From Paenibacillus sp. FSL H7-0737 (GTDB taxonomy: Bacteria > Bacillota > Bacilli > Paenibacillales > Paenibacillaceae): DNA of 64,000 nucleotides. Each line of letters starts with the position of its first letter. Position 1 is the first letter of the stretch. Of the stretch, positions 63,551 through 64,000 are shown piece after piece. The stretch spans positions 5,208,001 through 5,272,000 of the forward strand of contig NZ_CP009279.1 of NCBI RefSeq assembly GCF_000758545.1. Direction: 5' to 3'. The position numbers and the translations under genes were made by a program. The notes beneath the pieces were generated by a model. It ran no database searches, had not been told where the DNA came from, and saw only the letters and a list, made by a program, of their open reading frames with translations.

Positions 63551-63650
63551 GCATAAACTGCCATCGGCATCCTTATAAGGACGGTAAGCGTTTATGCGAG
63601 AAATATAAGACATGAAGTATTTCGTGAAACCTATACCCTCTTATATTTAC
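63551..63650. repeat. Family A palindromic intergenic repeat, copy 4 (first half and linker)
   Basis: ATAAACTGCC...ATCCTTATAAGGAC (63569-63582) and GTAAGCGTTTAT match the first half of copy 1 (12584-12622). The AT-rich linker AAATATAAG...CTTATATTT follows; the second half is missing. It lies between the T-box terminator and the leuS ribosome binding site, inside the leuS leader. Confidence 0.82.
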
Positions 63651-63972
63651 AAAAAAACCTCCCATCCCTAGCGTATTATCGCTAGGGACGAGAGGTTATA
63701 ATTCCCGTGGTACCACCCTAGTTAGCGGCTGAATATACTTTATTCTGCCACTCACTTTGCACCCTTTAGCGGGGGTGAGGCGACGGCGGTTCACCTAGGG
63801 CATCCATTATGTCTAGTGGATATCCTGAAACTTGCGCCGTTACTCCGAGGTGAGTTCACTCCGTTCCGTTAACCGGCTCGCACCTTAGTGCCGGCTCTCT
63901 GCAATAACGGTATAGAATTAATACTCCTCATCATCGATCAACTATATATACCGACTGTTCATCAGTAATATT
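63651..63972 (-). ncRNA. T-box riboswitch leader of leuS
   Basis: It has the conserved T-box AGGGTGGTACCACGG (63705-63719 on the minus strand) and the terminator AACCTCCCATCCCTAGCG with its partner CGCTAGGGACGAGAGGTT followed by seven T. The stem I region lies further upstream. A candidate specifier codon CTC (Leu) is at 63852-63854, low confidence. The leader is about 320 bases. Uncharged tRNA-Leu would promote the antiterminator and allow leuS transcription. Confidence 0.92.
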
Positions 63973-63979
63973 CCCCAAC

Positions 63980-63985
63980 ATTATA
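63980..63985 (-). promoter_or_regulatory. -10 box of the leuS T-box transcript
   Basis: A perfect TATAAT on the minus strand at the window edge; its -35 box would fall just outside the window. Confidence 0.6.
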
Positions 63986-64000
63986 TACAAAACTGTTGAC

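Overview
The window looks like a chromosomal segment of a Paenibacillus-like, spore-forming, low-to-mid GC Firmicute. This rests on the sporulation genes gpr and spoIIP, a CIRCE-controlled hrcA-grpE-dnaK-dnaJ operon, a leucyl T-box leader, an SLH-anchored exoprotease, YesM/YesN-type regulation of a CUT1 sugar transporter, strong AGGAGG-type ribosome binding sites, and TTG/GTG starts placed behind good Shine-Dalgarno sequences. The species is an inference from gene content, not from a search.

Most genes lie on the minus strand and follow a backbone known from Bacillus subtilis. Read right to left it runs: leuS with its T-box (61-64 kb), divergent comER, comEA-comEB-comEC (55.9-60 kb), holA with divergent rpsT (46-47.6 kb), gpr-spoIIP-yqxA-like-lepA (40.7-45.8 kb), hemW (31-32.3 kb), hrcA-grpE-dnaK-dnaJ (25.4-30.5 kb), prmA, a site-2 protease, rsmE and mtaB (10.4-14.6 kb), and a Na/Pi cotransporter (1.7-2.7 kb).

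Several accessory blocks interrupt this backbone. (1) 2.8-8.4 kb: a three-gene ECF vitamin-type transporter and a secreted protein with about eight BIG2 immunoglobulin-like domains. (2) 8.6-10.4 kb: azlCD and a 51-bp tandem repeat. (3) 14.7-20.3 kb: a DNA glycosylase, an ECF sigma/anti-sigma pair, a soluble PAS chemoreceptor-like protein and small unknown genes, one of only 59 codons. (4) 20.6-25.1 kb: a 1493-residue S8 exoprotease with C-terminal SLH domains. (5) 32.5-40.6 kb: a six-gene sugar locus with histidine kinase, response regulator, solute-binding lipoprotein, two permeases and an FAD-dependent oxidoreductase carrying a C-terminal discoidin-like region. (6) 47.9-49.7 and 54-55.7 kb: two more sigma/anti-sigma pairs. 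(7) 50.5-53.9 kb: KDPG aldolase, KDG kinase and a LacI-type regulator for hexuronate or ketodeoxygluconate breakdown.

The intergenic spaces contain at least four repeat families. Family A is a palindromic element with four copies, each about 100-160 bp. Family B is a paired repeat in front of prmA and gpr. Family C is a degenerate AT-rich motif near kdgK and comEC. The fourth is the 51-bp tandem array. No phage, insertion sequence, CRISPR array or tRNA was seen. The most system-like novelty is the sugar-transport/FAD-oxidoreductase locus, which carries no glycoside hydrolase. The most unusual DNA is the repeat complement, including a family A copy sitting between the leuS T-box terminator and the leuS start.
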